Source of the DNA: Limnoperna fortunei
Taxonomy: Eukaryota > Mollusca > Bivalvia > Mytilida > Modiolidae
Direction: 5' to 3'
Length of the DNA stretch: 64,000 bases
Assembly: GCA_944474755.1 (NCBI GenBank)
Contig: OX104112.1
Span: forward strand, 63,705,640 to 63,769,639
Of the stretch, positions 25,273 through 34,333 are shown piece after piece. A program made the position numbers and the translations under genes. Below the pieces are notes generated by a model. It ran no database searches. It was not told where the DNA came from and saw nothing but the letters and a program-made list of their open reading frames with translations. Position 1 is the first letter of the stretch, and each line of letters opens with the position of its first letter.

Positions 25273-28200
25273 CTTCCGTTATGCTTTAGTGGTAAAAGAC
25301 TTGTACAACTGTATCGGTATGAAAATAAGTGTTATATTTTTAAACTTAAAAAATTCAAATGTTGTAAGCAGTAGTTAACCTCTGTAATAAACATTGTAAT
25401 ACATATTAATTATTAGTATTTTTTTCGCGAGACAAGGATTATCAGGTCTATATCAGATGAGCTCGTAGACCGAATCTGATATTGACCTGATAATCCTTGT
25501 CGAGAGAAAAAAATACTAATAATTTTTTTATCGGTAATTTCTCAATTTAAATACATCTTTTTTATTTGTTTTCATTTTTTGACATGTTTGAGGTTATTTT
25601 GCCTTGTAATAGTGCCGTTTTTACGGTAAGAATCTGTGCACTACTTCTTTTGTACAATTTTATGGGATGCGTAATGCGGTTTGACATGACGTCACTCCTA
25701 CCTCATTTATTCAAAAACTGTTAAAGCGATTGTACGGACGGCGCCGGAGAGAATTTCAAATGGAGAGGAAATGTCAATCTGAAACCAATTTCAGCATAAC
25801 GAAAAAGTTTAAAGAGGTAGGTTATCATGTTTGAAAACTATATTAATGTTTCTTCAAAGAAGAAAATGATTCTGATTATGATTTCTTTCAATGACTGGCT
25901 TGGTGTGCATGCCAGTTATTCCGTTTATGGGGCTAACGATATTGATAAATCAATTCATATTGATTCCGTACCTTTAAATATGTAATGAAAATTTCTGCCT
26001 GTACAACACCAAGTAATTAGTTGCCTATAGAATAAAGGGCTATAGCCTATATGGGTCATTATCAAAAATTGTAGATATTTGTGTGATTTGTCAAAACTCT
26101 TTCTATTTAGACTTGTCAAAAATTAAAGGTTTTCGTTTTGTACTTTGGTATTGTAGAAAATAGATTTCTAACAAAAAATGATACTTTTTTCGATTATACC
26201 TTGAGTTCATTTGGCACTGAAAAGGTCACATTCAGTAAAAACTACATGTGACTTGGCCGTTGTATTAAAGATTTATCTAATTATCTTTTTAGAAAACATA
26301 TATTTTAATTCTTTTTGTTGCATATTTTTTTTCTATCACAAGTGTTCTGTTGAAATAACAACACATTTTGATCGAAAATATACAGATTCTTGGAAAATAT
26401 TTGGTGAAAACCAATGTGCTTTTTGCCGCGTCTCTTTTGTTACTGAGTTTATCAACAAGTAAGTAATTGTTGTCTCCCCCATTGCTTATCATAGCTAATA
26501 GATTCCCCCTGAAGTACTCATTCCTCTCAGGAATTATGGATATTTAAGCAGACAACATGATGATATCTTTCCATCAAATTTGTCATCAAAGGTATCTAAC
26601 GCGATAGCGTAAGTTTTATTTCTGTCCTTAAAGTTACTGCCTTTTTAAGCTCTAATCATAAAAATGTAGAATCAAGCTTGTGACCAGTATTTCATCTAGT
26701 AATATAGTTGGTATACCAGGCTGATCCATTGGGCCAGGGAGATTCCATTAAAAAAAAATTAGAAATACCAATGAATATGTCCCTTGTGTTACTGTCCCTT
26801 TTGTTACCTAGAAAAATGTAACACAAGTGACATATTTTGTAACACAAGGGACAAATTTATACTTTTCTACTTTTTTAGAGATATAAATGATTTTCAATCA
26901 CTACAATAATAAATAAAATATCGTTTATGAACATAATGAATACCAAAGACGAATTTTAAAGGGACAAACATGACCATTACCTTAAGAGAAAATGTAACAA
27001 AAGTGACATATGAAGTAACAAAGTGGACAAAAAAATGCTTGTATGTAAATTGAATTATCCATACAGGAATGCCATTTATTAATTGGAAACATATAAAACG
27101 TCGAACATTTAAAACAGTATTAATATGTTTAATTGAACATATATAAACATGAATAAATAAATCTAACTTGAATGTGTATCTTATGTGACAACATCAGTAA
27201 CACAACTGACATTTTTAAACAAAACTAGTTTATGATTTGTATACTCCAAACTTTTTTAAAGTAATTGTTTGAATGAAAATCACATATGAAAGAAACCGTT
27301 ATATAAAAGATTACACATTTTAGTAAATTTAGCGGCAAATCATTTATTATTTTATTTTTGTTATACTTTTTTGTGTTAAGTTCTGGGTTTTTAATTATTT
27401 TTTTAGCTGTCGGAGGACAAATTAACTATAGGTAAACTTTGCTAATAAAACTTATTAAAATGAAATGTATTTCCCTAGTTTGCAATGCAAGATATACGTT
27501 CGTGATAATTCAATGTTCTATCTAGCGTTCTTCAAACTATCGTTAAGTGTTAATATACTCGAAATTAAAGACACCACCTATACATTAAGGTCAGCCTCTT
27601 ACTTCGACCTACTTGTTTGTGTACATTTCAAAACTTATACGTTTTTCTAGATCCTGCGATCGGTATTCCGATTTTCTAGACCGCTCACTGCTGTTGACTA
27701 CTAAACTACACAAACAAGGATTTGTTGTACCTATGTTGATGTTATCTGTCCAGAAGTTCTATGGTCGTCACCATGACTGAATGATCGTTATGGGAAATCA
27801 ATGGCTCAAATACGAACGGACGGCGGGTGTCTAATTAGAGGCAGACACTACTTAGTTACTCGTCAGGAGAACATGTTTTTTATTTGGTTCGGGTTACTCT
27901 CTTTCTGTGTTAAACTGGATTTGTAATTGTTCCTCGAATTGCGGCTCTATTTTCATACAACGCATAACTATATCTGTTTTTGAAAGGGTTTACATAACAC
28001 ATTTCATTGGCCTTTTACAGTTAGAGATTAATGTTGGTATGACAAGGAGAAAGTCATAGAAACTATTTTTAAACCTAAACTTGTTGGACAAAAGTATCGG
28101 GTTGATAGCGAAAGTTGGCAACTAGCTATATGGACAAACTAAACTTACAGAAATAAGACATTTTGTCACTTGTGTTACAAGAAGTCATTGTTGTTACACT

Positions 28201-29430
28201 TTATATTTCATAATTTAAAATAATTTAGAATATATTGAACCCAAACTTTGGAATATCAAAAGGAACTAAAATTAAGTTTAGTTTAAACAAAAACAAAATC
28301 AAATTATGACTATTGTAAGAACGACAGAGTAAAACTTGTCCTTTTTGTTACTTCGTTTTGTCATTTGTGTTACTAACTCTTAATTTTTCATTTTGTGATG
28401 TTTAGATAAACTAAAATTTATCATGAAGATTGAAATTAAGATAAATTTATGTGGAATATATATATGTACAAAGTGTTAAAGTTTGATGAAAGCAGAATTT
28501 TTATATTTTTAACTGTTAATGTCATTAATGTTACTTTATGCGTTTTTGTGTTACCATATTGTCCTTTGTGTTACTGATCTTAAATTTGCAAACAAAAATT
28601 ATTTCCTAAACTATATATTTGACCATTTGTTTTACAATATTTTATTTGTTAATACATTTCAATTACGTTTTAAAATCTTGAAAGTCAGTAAGTTGTCACT
28701 GTACATGCTGAATGTTAACTGGTGTTTGTAAATTACAACTACATTACTTCATCGAAAATGTACACAACAATAATTTGTGTATATGGAAAGCTAATGGAAA
28801 TTTTGAAACAGAACGTAAAAGAATAATTCAGAAATAATTTAACTCACCTTGTCATTCCATTCACATTTGGTTCAATATTTAGATTGTTTAGATGTTGTCA
28901 TGGATTATGGCTCTGCTATCGATTGATAATTTTACCTGTAAACAATCGTATAGTGAACATTTTAATCTTATGATAAATTAGAAAAATTGTCACACCCCAC
29001 TTCACAATTAGAACTGTTAGCTAATCAATTAAAAAAACAGACATTACATTGACGAAATATGTCCATATTATGAAACAGGTTATTTACAAATGTACAGCAA
29101 TGAACTTAATAAAGGGTGCTCACGTGAAGAGTTTTTGTAAATATGTGGGGTGATAAAGTATGTATTTTGAAAATAGTAACGACAAGTATTCAGATATCAT
29201 AACGACAAGTATTAAGACATTCGGATAAGTAATTTGTGAATTATGTCTAATTGACTACCTTCTGCTTGTATCAATATTTAGTTTCTCTCATTTCTAAACA
29301 ATTTTCACGCTTTCCAAACGATTATCAACGTGTGTTCCTTTTTATTCTCAGGGTACATGTATATAGAAAGCTAACAGAACTTTTGAAATAGAACCTAAAA
29401 GAAAAATTAAGAAACAACTCACCTTGTCAT
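11622..29430 (-). CDS. Gene A: Ras-like small GTPase, seven exons, CAAX end
   Basis: I assemble this spliced gene from exons at 28848-28855 or 29423-29430, 16868-16934, 15726-15767, 15041-15091, 14312-14404, 13557-13682 and 11622-12002. The joined frame stays open for about 255 residues. It has a P-loop GPSGSGKSS near residue 10, a switch-I region with YNSS, the hydrophobic strand FIVVYDVSD, the G4 motif ILVGNKCD, the G5 motif ETSAKE and a C-terminal CCVIS that fits a farnesylated CAAX box. This is the order and spacing of Ras-family GTPases, which usually act as membrane-anchored signalling switches. Every intron is GT-AG, phase 2 after exon 1 and phase 0 afterwards, exactly as in gene B. 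The G3 motif DxxGQ is absent: DERDD stands at its position. The C-terminal tail is unusually long. Intron 1 is about 12 kb and holds the large inverted array. The link from exon 2 to either first exon is inferred from gene order. Confidence 0.82.
12800..12926. repeat. Fold-back element in gene A intron 6
   Basis: Arms start AGGGTTATTGCATGAATATT and end with the inverse; the centre is GCACTCGCAAGCTCGTGC. Confidence 0.85.
13557..13682 (-). CDS. Gene A exon 6 (G4 motif)
   Basis: This 126-nt phase-0 exon has a TTTTAG acceptor and a GTATGT donor. It encodes 42 residues with GIILVGNKCDM, the canonical guanine-specificity motif. The segment before it is shorter than the alpha-3 region of typical Ras proteins. 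Confidence 0.88.
14312..14404 (-). CDS. Gene A exon 5
   Basis: This 93-nt phase-0 exon has a TTGCAG acceptor and a GTATGT donor. It encodes 31 residues ending in TFIVVYDVSDQ, the beta-4 strand of a Ras protein. Its first residues, TDERDD, occupy the G3 position where Ras has LDTAGQ. Confidence 0.85.
15041..15091 (-). CDS. Gene A exon 4
   Basis: This 51-nt phase-0 exon ends in a GTAAGT donor and follows a TTTTTCAAG acceptor. It encodes ATTTVFTDNGDEVCVSF, which corresponds to strands beta-2 and beta-3 of Ras (DGE turn). Gene B has the same length at 52230. Confidence 0.8.
15726..15767 (-). CDS. Gene A exon 3 (switch-I region)
   Basis: This 42-nt phase-0 exon has a TTTTAG acceptor and a GTAAGC donor. 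It encodes ENAFSPDYNSSFRG, two residues shorter than in genes B and C. Serine stands where Ras has the switch-I threonine. Confidence 0.8.
16868..16934 (-). CDS. Gene A exon 2 (P-loop)
   Basis: This 67-nt exon has a TTTTTCAG acceptor and a GTGAGT donor. It encodes the strand IEIYVVG followed by PSGSGKSSLIRRIT, a canonical nucleotide-binding P-loop. Confidence 0.85.
16975..17165 (+). repeat. Two tandem copies of a roughly 100-bp unit
   Basis: TCTAATATGGAGTCCTTCAT (first unit) and TCTAATATGGCGTCCTTCAT (second) begin two copies that share ACACATT and AAGCATA downstream. The copies lie just upstream of gene A exon 2 and explain the 112-codon frame there. Confidence 0.7.
17226..17320. repeat. Fold-back element in gene A intron 1
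   Basis: GAATTAGAACATG and CCTTATATTTTTGTC pair with their inverse copies ending at 17320. Confidence 0.8.
17550..18450 (-). pseudogene. LINE endonuclease-domain relic
   Basis: On the minus strand, LRIVVVNRQSIKK and TDIIVGNESWLQSNIKS (18160-18350) are followed, after a frameshift, by pieces of the VYKRDR/HGGVF region and then GGDFNLGGIYW (17862-17894). These are the endonuclease motifs of CR1/L2-like LINEs. The reverse transcriptase part is missing. The 97-codon plus-strand frame here is only its shadow. The relic lies in intron 1 of gene A. Confidence 0.68.
18451..19467. other. Gene A intron 1 sequence left of the array
   Basis: This is AT-rich with simple TTAATTA stretches near 18580-18650. 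The 78-codon minus frame at 18657-18893 has no recognised feature. Confidence 0.5.
19468..19493. repeat. TA microsatellite at left edge of array
   Basis: This is a run of about 13 TA units directly joined to the first 457-bp unit. A similar run bounds the other end, suggesting the array sits inside what was one TA tract. Confidence 0.9.
19494..22801 (-). repeat. Left arm of giant inverted array: 7.2 direct copies of a 457-bp unit
   Basis: Units start at 19494, 19951, 20408, 20865, 21322, 21779, 22236 and 22693 (the last is 109 bp, partial). The spacing is exactly 457 bp. By eye the copies are identical apart from one A-to-C change near 22680. Each unit carries, on the minus strand, a tRNA-like segment with an A-box (TGGTCTAGAGG) and a B-box (GTTCGATTC). 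Each also contains two inverted pairs: ATACAATCAGAATG with its complement, and ATCTTTAG with CTAAAGAT. The left end abuts a TA microsatellite. Confidence 0.95.
22802..25237 (+). repeat. Right arm of giant inverted array: 5.3 copies in reverse orientation
   Basis: The same 457-bp unit continues as its reverse complement after an abrupt switch at 22800-22802. The element GACACTT recurs at 22846, 23303, 23760, 24217, 24674 and 25131. The last copy is cut at CAATTATA, where a TA microsatellite begins. Together the arms make a palindrome with arms of about 2.4 kb and almost no spacer. The array lies in intron 1 of gene A. Confidence 0.95.
23124..23233 (+). ncRNA. tRNA-like pol III core of the 457-bp unit (representative copy)
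   Basis: The segment has an A-box TGGTCTAGAGG at 23135-23145 and a B-box GTTCGATTC at 23205-23213, about 70 bp apart, wider than in most tRNAs. The T-arm stem pairs poorly. The copy looks like a tRNA-derived SINE head, not a working tRNA. The left arm carries it on the minus strand and the right arm on the plus strand, one per unit. Confidence 0.6.
25236..25268. repeat. TA microsatellite at right edge of array
   Basis: This is a run of about 16 TA units that replaces the rest of the last unit of the array. Confidence 0.9.
25409..25522. repeat. Fold-back element next to the giant array
   Basis: Arms of about 45 bp (ATTATTAGTATTTTTTTC, GACAAGGATTATCAGGTC) are nearly perfect inverses around a GAGCTC centre. 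Confidence 0.85.
25687..25694. promoter_or_regulatory. CRE-like palindrome TGACGTCA
   Basis: This is a perfect CREB/ATF consensus in a locally GC-richer stretch just upstream of the candidate plus-strand exon at 25760. It may mark a promoter. Confidence 0.3.
25760..26591 (+). CDS. Possible plus-strand gene start, three exons, function unknown
   Basis: Three segments join in one open frame: 25760-25816 (ATG start, GTAGGT donor), 26343-26458 (ACAAG acceptor, GTAAGT donor) and 26531-26591 (CTCAG acceptor, GTATCT donor). The phases fit (0, then 2 completed by one base) and give about 78 residues, ending at phase 0. The middle exon encodes a pair CAFC within YTDSWKIFGENQCAFCRVSF, which resembles a small zinc-binding knuckle, but I do not recognise the family. 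A palindromic TGACGTCA site lies about 70 bp upstream of the ATG. A next exon may be 27407-27431, but this is weak. The gene would lie inside intron 1 of gene A on the opposite strand. The alternative is a chance run of splice signals or a relic of a transposase gene. Confidence 0.35.
26770..28575. repeat. Region with recurring GTAACACAAGTGACA-type motifs
   Basis: Variants of TGTAACACAAGTGACA occur near 26815, 26840, 26990 and 27195 mainly in one orientation, and as the inverse (TGTCACTTGTGTTAC) near 28160, 28345 and 28550. The arrangement looks like an old element with subterminal repeats in inverse orientation. No transposase is seen between them. Confidence 0.45.
28848..28855 (-). CDS. Gene A candidate exon 1 (proximal copy)
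   Basis: ATGACAAG is followed by a GTGAG donor (AACTCAC on the plus strand). It is nearest in order to the gene A P-loop exon, about 11.9 kb downstream. It belongs to a duplicated block of about 575 bp shared with 29423-29430. Confidence 0.6.
28848..28985 (-). promoter_or_regulatory. Conserved 5' module of gene A (proximal)
   Basis: This matches the modules at 8588 and 29423, including a GGCTCTGCTATCGAT block and the TTTACCTGTAAACAATCGT block at 28931-28949. The match stops near the ATTTTAAT stretch. Confidence 0.5.
29423..29430 (-). CDS. Gene A candidate exon 1 (distal copy)
   Basis: This is a second copy of the 8-nt start exon with an intact GTGAG donor. The two copies could be alternative first exons of gene A, or one may be a leftover from a further, deleted family member. 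Confidence 0.55.
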
Positions 29431-29555
29431 TCCAGTCAAAGTGGGTTCAATATTTAGATTGTCTCGATGTTGTTATGGATTATGGCTCTGCTATCGATTT
29501 TTAACTTTACCTGTAAACAATCGTATGCTTTTGTGTACATTTTAATATAATTAGA
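29423..29555 (-). promoter_or_regulatory. Conserved 5' module of gene A (distal)
   Basis: This is a second module with the same elements (TTTACCTGTAAACAATCGT at about 29506-29524). The flanking sequence GTAAATATGTGGTGATAAA on its upstream side is also shared with 29140 and 61270, so the duplication covered upstream DNA as well. Confidence 0.5.
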
Positions 29556-29984
29556 AATTAGAAATTGATAGCTTACAATAATCCATTGTAGAATTTGTTT
29601 TGTAAATATGTGGTGATAAATTATGTCTTTTGAAAATAGTAACGAAAAGTATTCAGATAAGTAATTTGTTAATTATATCTAATTATACTCTTACAATTTA
29701 TATGACTATGAATTTAATTGGATGTTTTTTTACACATTTGTATATACTGCTATACTAGTCAACTCTTTTTTTAAATTGTTTTTTTGAAATTGATTTACTT
29801 GATGTAGATGTATATTTGTAATATGTAAAAATACAATTTTTATTTCTCAAAAACCGTGGAATTCTTTGTCGTTTTCATTATTATTGTATTAATTTTTCTT
29901 TCGTTTTCTAAATAAAAATTATAAATCTTTTTACGTATTTAAGCGTTTCCTTTTTTTACAATTGGTGTTCTTGTTATCCTTTTT

Positions 29985-30187
29985 ATACCCCCGCTTCGAA
30001 GTAGAGGGGTATACTGTTTTACACCTGTCCGTCCGTGTGTCGCAGTTTTCTAAGCTATTTTTTAATGCAGAGGCTGGATATTCTTCATATTGCTTTATCC
30101 TATAGTACCATGTGCTATATTGCGATTTTATACTCCTTGCTTATCTACTTTCTTTTTACCGAATACTTTTTGTGAAAGCGGGGGTAT
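29985..30187. mobile_element. 203-bp MITE, copy 1
   Basis: The element has terminal inverted repeats ATACCCCCGCTT and, with one mismatch, AAAGCGGGGGTAT at its ends, and no coding capacity. The related stretch near 63290 (upstream of gene B) has no such sequence, which indicates insertion before the tandem duplication. Confidence 0.75.
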
Positions 30188-31833
30188 TACTCGTGAGCAT
30201 TAGCTCATATATGTTTTGTTTTGTATCTTACGACAATTTGCTCATGTTTGATAGTTCACATTAATAGCTTCCAGGTTTTTAAAGAATATTTTATAGTTTT
30301 TATAAACTTAAATGAATTGCCAACAATTGTTCTTTTTAAAGAAACTTGATACTACTTATGTATTGTATAATTTTTATGTGAAATTATAGAAAACCCGTTT
30401 GTATCAAATTGCAAACAACCACACATTTTAATTGGAATAAACGACATTTCATCGACGGGGATGGGTGGCAGAAGGAAACAAAACTATTTCCGATAAAACT
30501 TTTCATACCCTTTTAATAAAACTGAAACACATGCAAGAAATGTTAAAGTTAAACAAAAACAATATATAAGATATATTTCACCAAATGTGTGTATGAAAAG
30601 ACAACAACAACAAATACACAGATAAACTAAACCTAGTTTACTTTGTTAGCGAAAACGTTGGTTTGCGTATAACAAATGTTTCAGCCCATATGCAGATTTA
30701 ATAAAGAAAAGTGTAATTTGTCTAAAATGTAGCGACATATGAAGTGAGAAATCCGCTCATTTTAAATATAAGTATTTTTAACTATAATTTGTCAACACAT
30801 TATTGGGTTCTCTGACTTTTTCAGGCAGTAAGCGTAACTCAAAAGAGACAAGAATGTCAATTTTAACATTTACCACACGATTTGTTATTAAGAACAACAA
30901 TATCATCATTTATCGATATTGAGCGATCTTTAACAAGAAACAGACAAGAAATGGGGGCACTGCCAATAGACATCAAGATTTTATTAGGTTGATTCTATAC
31001 AAAACGGCTTTTTGTAAGATGGAAGCTCCGCGAGTAATTCACTCCCGCACTGCTACATATTTCTATCAAATATTGTATTAGGTGAAGACTTCGTAAGTTT
31101 GCTTAACTTTTGTCTGTGTGTCTTAAACTTTTTGTATTGTTAAGCACATTAAAAATGTTTAAACCAAACACTCACCAAAAAGCGAGTTTATCCGGCAATC
31201 TTTACATTTCCTGTACAAAAGCCGAATAAAGTTTTGCTTTATTCTGTAGTTGCCAATAAAATTTCCAGGTACCCTTGACCTCACTTCTTACGATATCTAG
31301 TATTATGTTCTGATTTACGACGTTTGTGACGTTAATATAACTAGAATACGCGACGAAAATTTTAACTCGGAAATCGGCTAGAATTGAACGTTTTTCAGTA
31401 GGTTAAAATGTATTTTAGGGTCGTAGGATAAAAACAATATTCGTACAGTGTCAGAAAATATCATGTTTATTTATGCTCGCCGCAAAACAGGTGAGAAATG
31501 CTCGGCGAAGACTCGCATTTCTAACCGTTTCTAAGGCTCGTACAAATATATACAATATACGAATATTGTACATCATGCAGTCATTACATTTGCTGTGTAA
31601 TAAAGGTAGCTGAATAAATTGTTGCTTTAAGTCTCCTGTTACCCTTGTCCTCGCTTCTTATGATATATAGTATTTTGTTCTGGTTTACTACATGTTGTCG
31701 AATACGAAATTTTGTTTGTGACGTCAGGCTATCACTAGATTAAGCACAAAAAATTTCAAATCAGAAATCGGCTACAAGTGCACATTTTTCATGGTTTTCA
31801 TTGTTGTAAATAAAATATGTTTATAAATATTAT

Positions 31834-32435
31834 ACAATTATAGCCTTTAAATTAGGTCGATATGAAAAAATATCGACATGAGAACATATCGACCGACAAC
31901 GAAGTTGGAGGTCGATATGTTATCTCATGTCGATATTTTTCATATCGACCGTAGTTAAAGGCTACAATTGGTATATTATTAATTGATATTTTTATGCACA
32001 TCTGTATATACTAGTATTTTAAAGGAATTTAGTTCAACGTTCTTTTGATTAGTTTACTGTTTTGGTGGGTTTTGTCACATGTACGAAAATATCACATTTC
32101 ATTTCAATATCATCTGAAATTATGAAAACTTTCAATTTAAAAGATTTATAAATACAAAAATACATGCAACATATTGAAATATTTGCAATTTTTCACAATG
32201 TACATACTTTCCTAACTTTCAAACCGGAAACAGACAGAAGTCATTCTGATTGGCTGTTTAAAGGGGAATTCCAATTATTTAAAAATAGCCGTGCAATATC
32301 ATGTTTTCTAAATATAACCGTGCAACATCACTTTTCTATCAGCCGTTTTCAAAGAACCTTACCAAATACAGCATGTCATGTGACAGGCTTTACACCAATC
32401 AAATTTATCAGAAAAATATCAATTAATAATATTAT
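31834..32435. mobile_element. 602-bp insertion with 8-bp target duplication (unit 1 only)
   Basis: AATATTAT occurs at 31826-31833 and again at 32428-32435; copies 2 and 3 have it once. The insert starts with a fold-back of about 140 bp (31834-31975, arms with GGTCGATATG), and its remainder is bounded by TATTATTAATTGATATTTT near 31975 and its inverse near 32415-32434. An 8-bp duplication suits hAT-type transposition, but no transposase is present, so I call it a non-autonomous element, perhaps two nested ones. Confidence 0.75.
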
Positions 32436-33418
32436 CAAATATATTACATGAATATTTTTATTTCTGCTACTCTGGAAATGATGTTAATCAAATTAGAATC
32501 CTTAAAAATTCTATTGAACAGATCCCTTTCTTCTTATTATTGTGTAAACACATTTGATTTTCTACACCGTTATTCCATATACTTAATTAGAGTCATGATT
32601 GGCACCGCTATTGCACATACTTAATTAAAGTTATGATTGGAACCGCTATTCCACATACTTAATTATAGTCATGATTGGCACAGCTACTGAAACGTTGTTT
32701 TACTAAAACAAAACGTAGATACTAATATCTGCATGTCGGTCATACGATTAAGACTTATTTTGTCATCAATGAGTCAAAAGCTTAAAACAATATAAACAAA
32801 TTTACGGATGACCAAAGCACGGAGATGCTTGAAATTCTTATTGACGACATATTCGTTCAGTTTGGTGGACGTGTTTTCAACATTCAATTGGTATTCTAAT
32901 GAGCACTAATTGTTAACCGTTGCCTGCCGATTTGTTCCTCCATTCATATTAGGCTAAGTTCTTACAATCAGGTTTTGGTAAGAAAGACTGCATGCTTGCC
33001 CAGTCCTGTTATCTCCGCGGCCGTAACATTAATGGTGCGTTTTCACTAAAAAAATCCTCATTTATTATACGAAGCATACAGACGATAAAATGTAGAGCAG
33101 CCAAGTCCAACAACTGCTGCTGAACTTTCGCTAGCGCTTCAAAGAGTATAGGAACGTATTAATGGCATTCATAAATCGTTTAACCATGCACGGAAGATGT
33201 GTCGCTGTGATAAGTGTTGATGGTGAAACTGAAGTACCATTCAATCATCAAAACGCTGTGATATTGCGTAATTCAAACTTTTAGGAATTCATTCATTAAG
33301 TGGAAAACTTATTTAAAAGTATTTGTAATTTAACAGCAGACGAGGGATGTCATGTGAAACAAAATTGAAAAATAACATTAAAGTCGACATGCTCTTTCGA
33401 TCCACGCCTGTCTTTTTG

Positions 33419-33652
33419 TTAACTTAATAGTACATGTAATACGTTTTCTGACAAATCTATTTTCAGAATGGTTTGCAGGGTGTCAGACACGGAAGCATTC
33501 AAATTTGTACAAAGGTCGATACTTGACTCAGATTTTACGATAGAAGAACCAGGGGTCAGCGCCCCTAGTATATTACTGATATCGTGTAGTATCTTAAACT
33601 GTTCCTTCTGGTATGTATGTACGGTACTACTGATAGTAAAAATATCATCCAA
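33419..33652 (-). CDS. Conserved 77-codon frame in tandem unit 1, unknown
   Basis: The frame starts MDDIFTISSTVHTYQKEQFK and is hydrophilic and protein-like. It is identical in unit 2 (36968-37201). In unit 3 the middle is conserved with few changes (SSI to STI, SSID to SSFD), but a stop appears just after SENV. I recognise no domain. It could be an exon of a duplicated neighbour gene or a chance frame in a young duplication. Confidence 0.25.
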   Translation of the reverse strand: MDDIFTISSTVHTYQKEQFKILHDISNILGALTPGSSIVKSESSIDLCTNLNASVSDTLQTILKIDLSENVLHVLLS

Positions 33653-33659
33653 TCAAAAA

Positions 33660-33743
33660 TTACGCCCAGTTTTGGGCGTAATGGTAACGAGTTCAATATA
33701 GAGATGAATCCAGACGCACAAATGTAATTATAAGCGTCTGGAT
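33660..33743. repeat. Two small hairpins near the end of tandem unit 1
   Basis: TTACGCCCA and TGGGCGTAA (33660-33681) are separated by four bases, and ATCCAGACGC pairs with GCGTCTGGAT at 33708-33743. The same pair recurs at 37209-37292 in unit 2. Unit 3 breaks off shortly before this point. Confidence 0.7.
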
Positions 33744-34130
33744 GATCGAGACTATTTTGACAGACGACCCAATTCATTTCCGGTTTCATTCGACAAAGTA
33801 ACGTCACAATTTTGATTTTTGTTGCCTGTATCGCCATAAGCGACGTCGTCGCCATGAAAAAACTTGACTCACTTTTGGCACGTTACTGTATATATTAAAT
33901 TTTTCACTTTGTTTTGTAATATTCCGTTTTTTGAAATTGATTTACTTGATGTAGATGTATATTTGACATGTCAAAATACAAATTTTTATTTCTCAAAAAC
34001 CATGGAATTCTTTGTCGTCTTCATTGTTATTGTATGAATTTTTCTTTCGTTTTCAAAATAAAAATTATAAATCTTTTTACGTATTTAAGCGTTTCCTTTT
34101 TTTACAATTGGTGTTCTTGTAATCCTTTTT

Positions 34131-34333
34131 ATACCCCCGCTTCGAAGTAGAGGGGTATACTGTTTTACCCCTGTCCGTCCGTGTGTCGCAGTTTTCTAAG
34201 CTATTTTTTAATGCAGAGGCTGGATATTCTTGATATTGCTTTATCCTATAGTACCATATGGTATATTGCGATTTTATACTCCTTGCTTATCTACTTTCTT
34301 TTTACCGAATACTTTTTGTGAAAGCGGGGGTAT
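34131..34333. mobile_element. 203-bp MITE, copy 2
   Basis: This is the same element at the same place in tandem unit 2, duplicated along with the unit. Confidence 0.75.

Larger units (their letters stand above)
29780..33926. repeat. 3.55-kb tandem unit, copy 1 (with extra 602-bp insertion)
   Basis: The unit starts at TTTTTTGAAATTGATTTACTTG and ends before the same motif at 33927. It is 4147 bp because of an insertion at 31834-32435; without it, it equals copy 2 within a few bases. It contains a 203-bp MITE, a promoter-free AT-rich middle and a conserved minus-strand frame near its end. The first 600 bp also resemble 63240-63520 upstream of gene B, so the unit derives from the ancestral upstream flank of the GTPase genes. 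Confidence 0.92.

Noticed and set aside
32164..32451. 95-codon plus-strand frame
   Set aside because: It lies in the 602-bp non-autonomous insertion and reads out of its end; nothing resembles a transposase.
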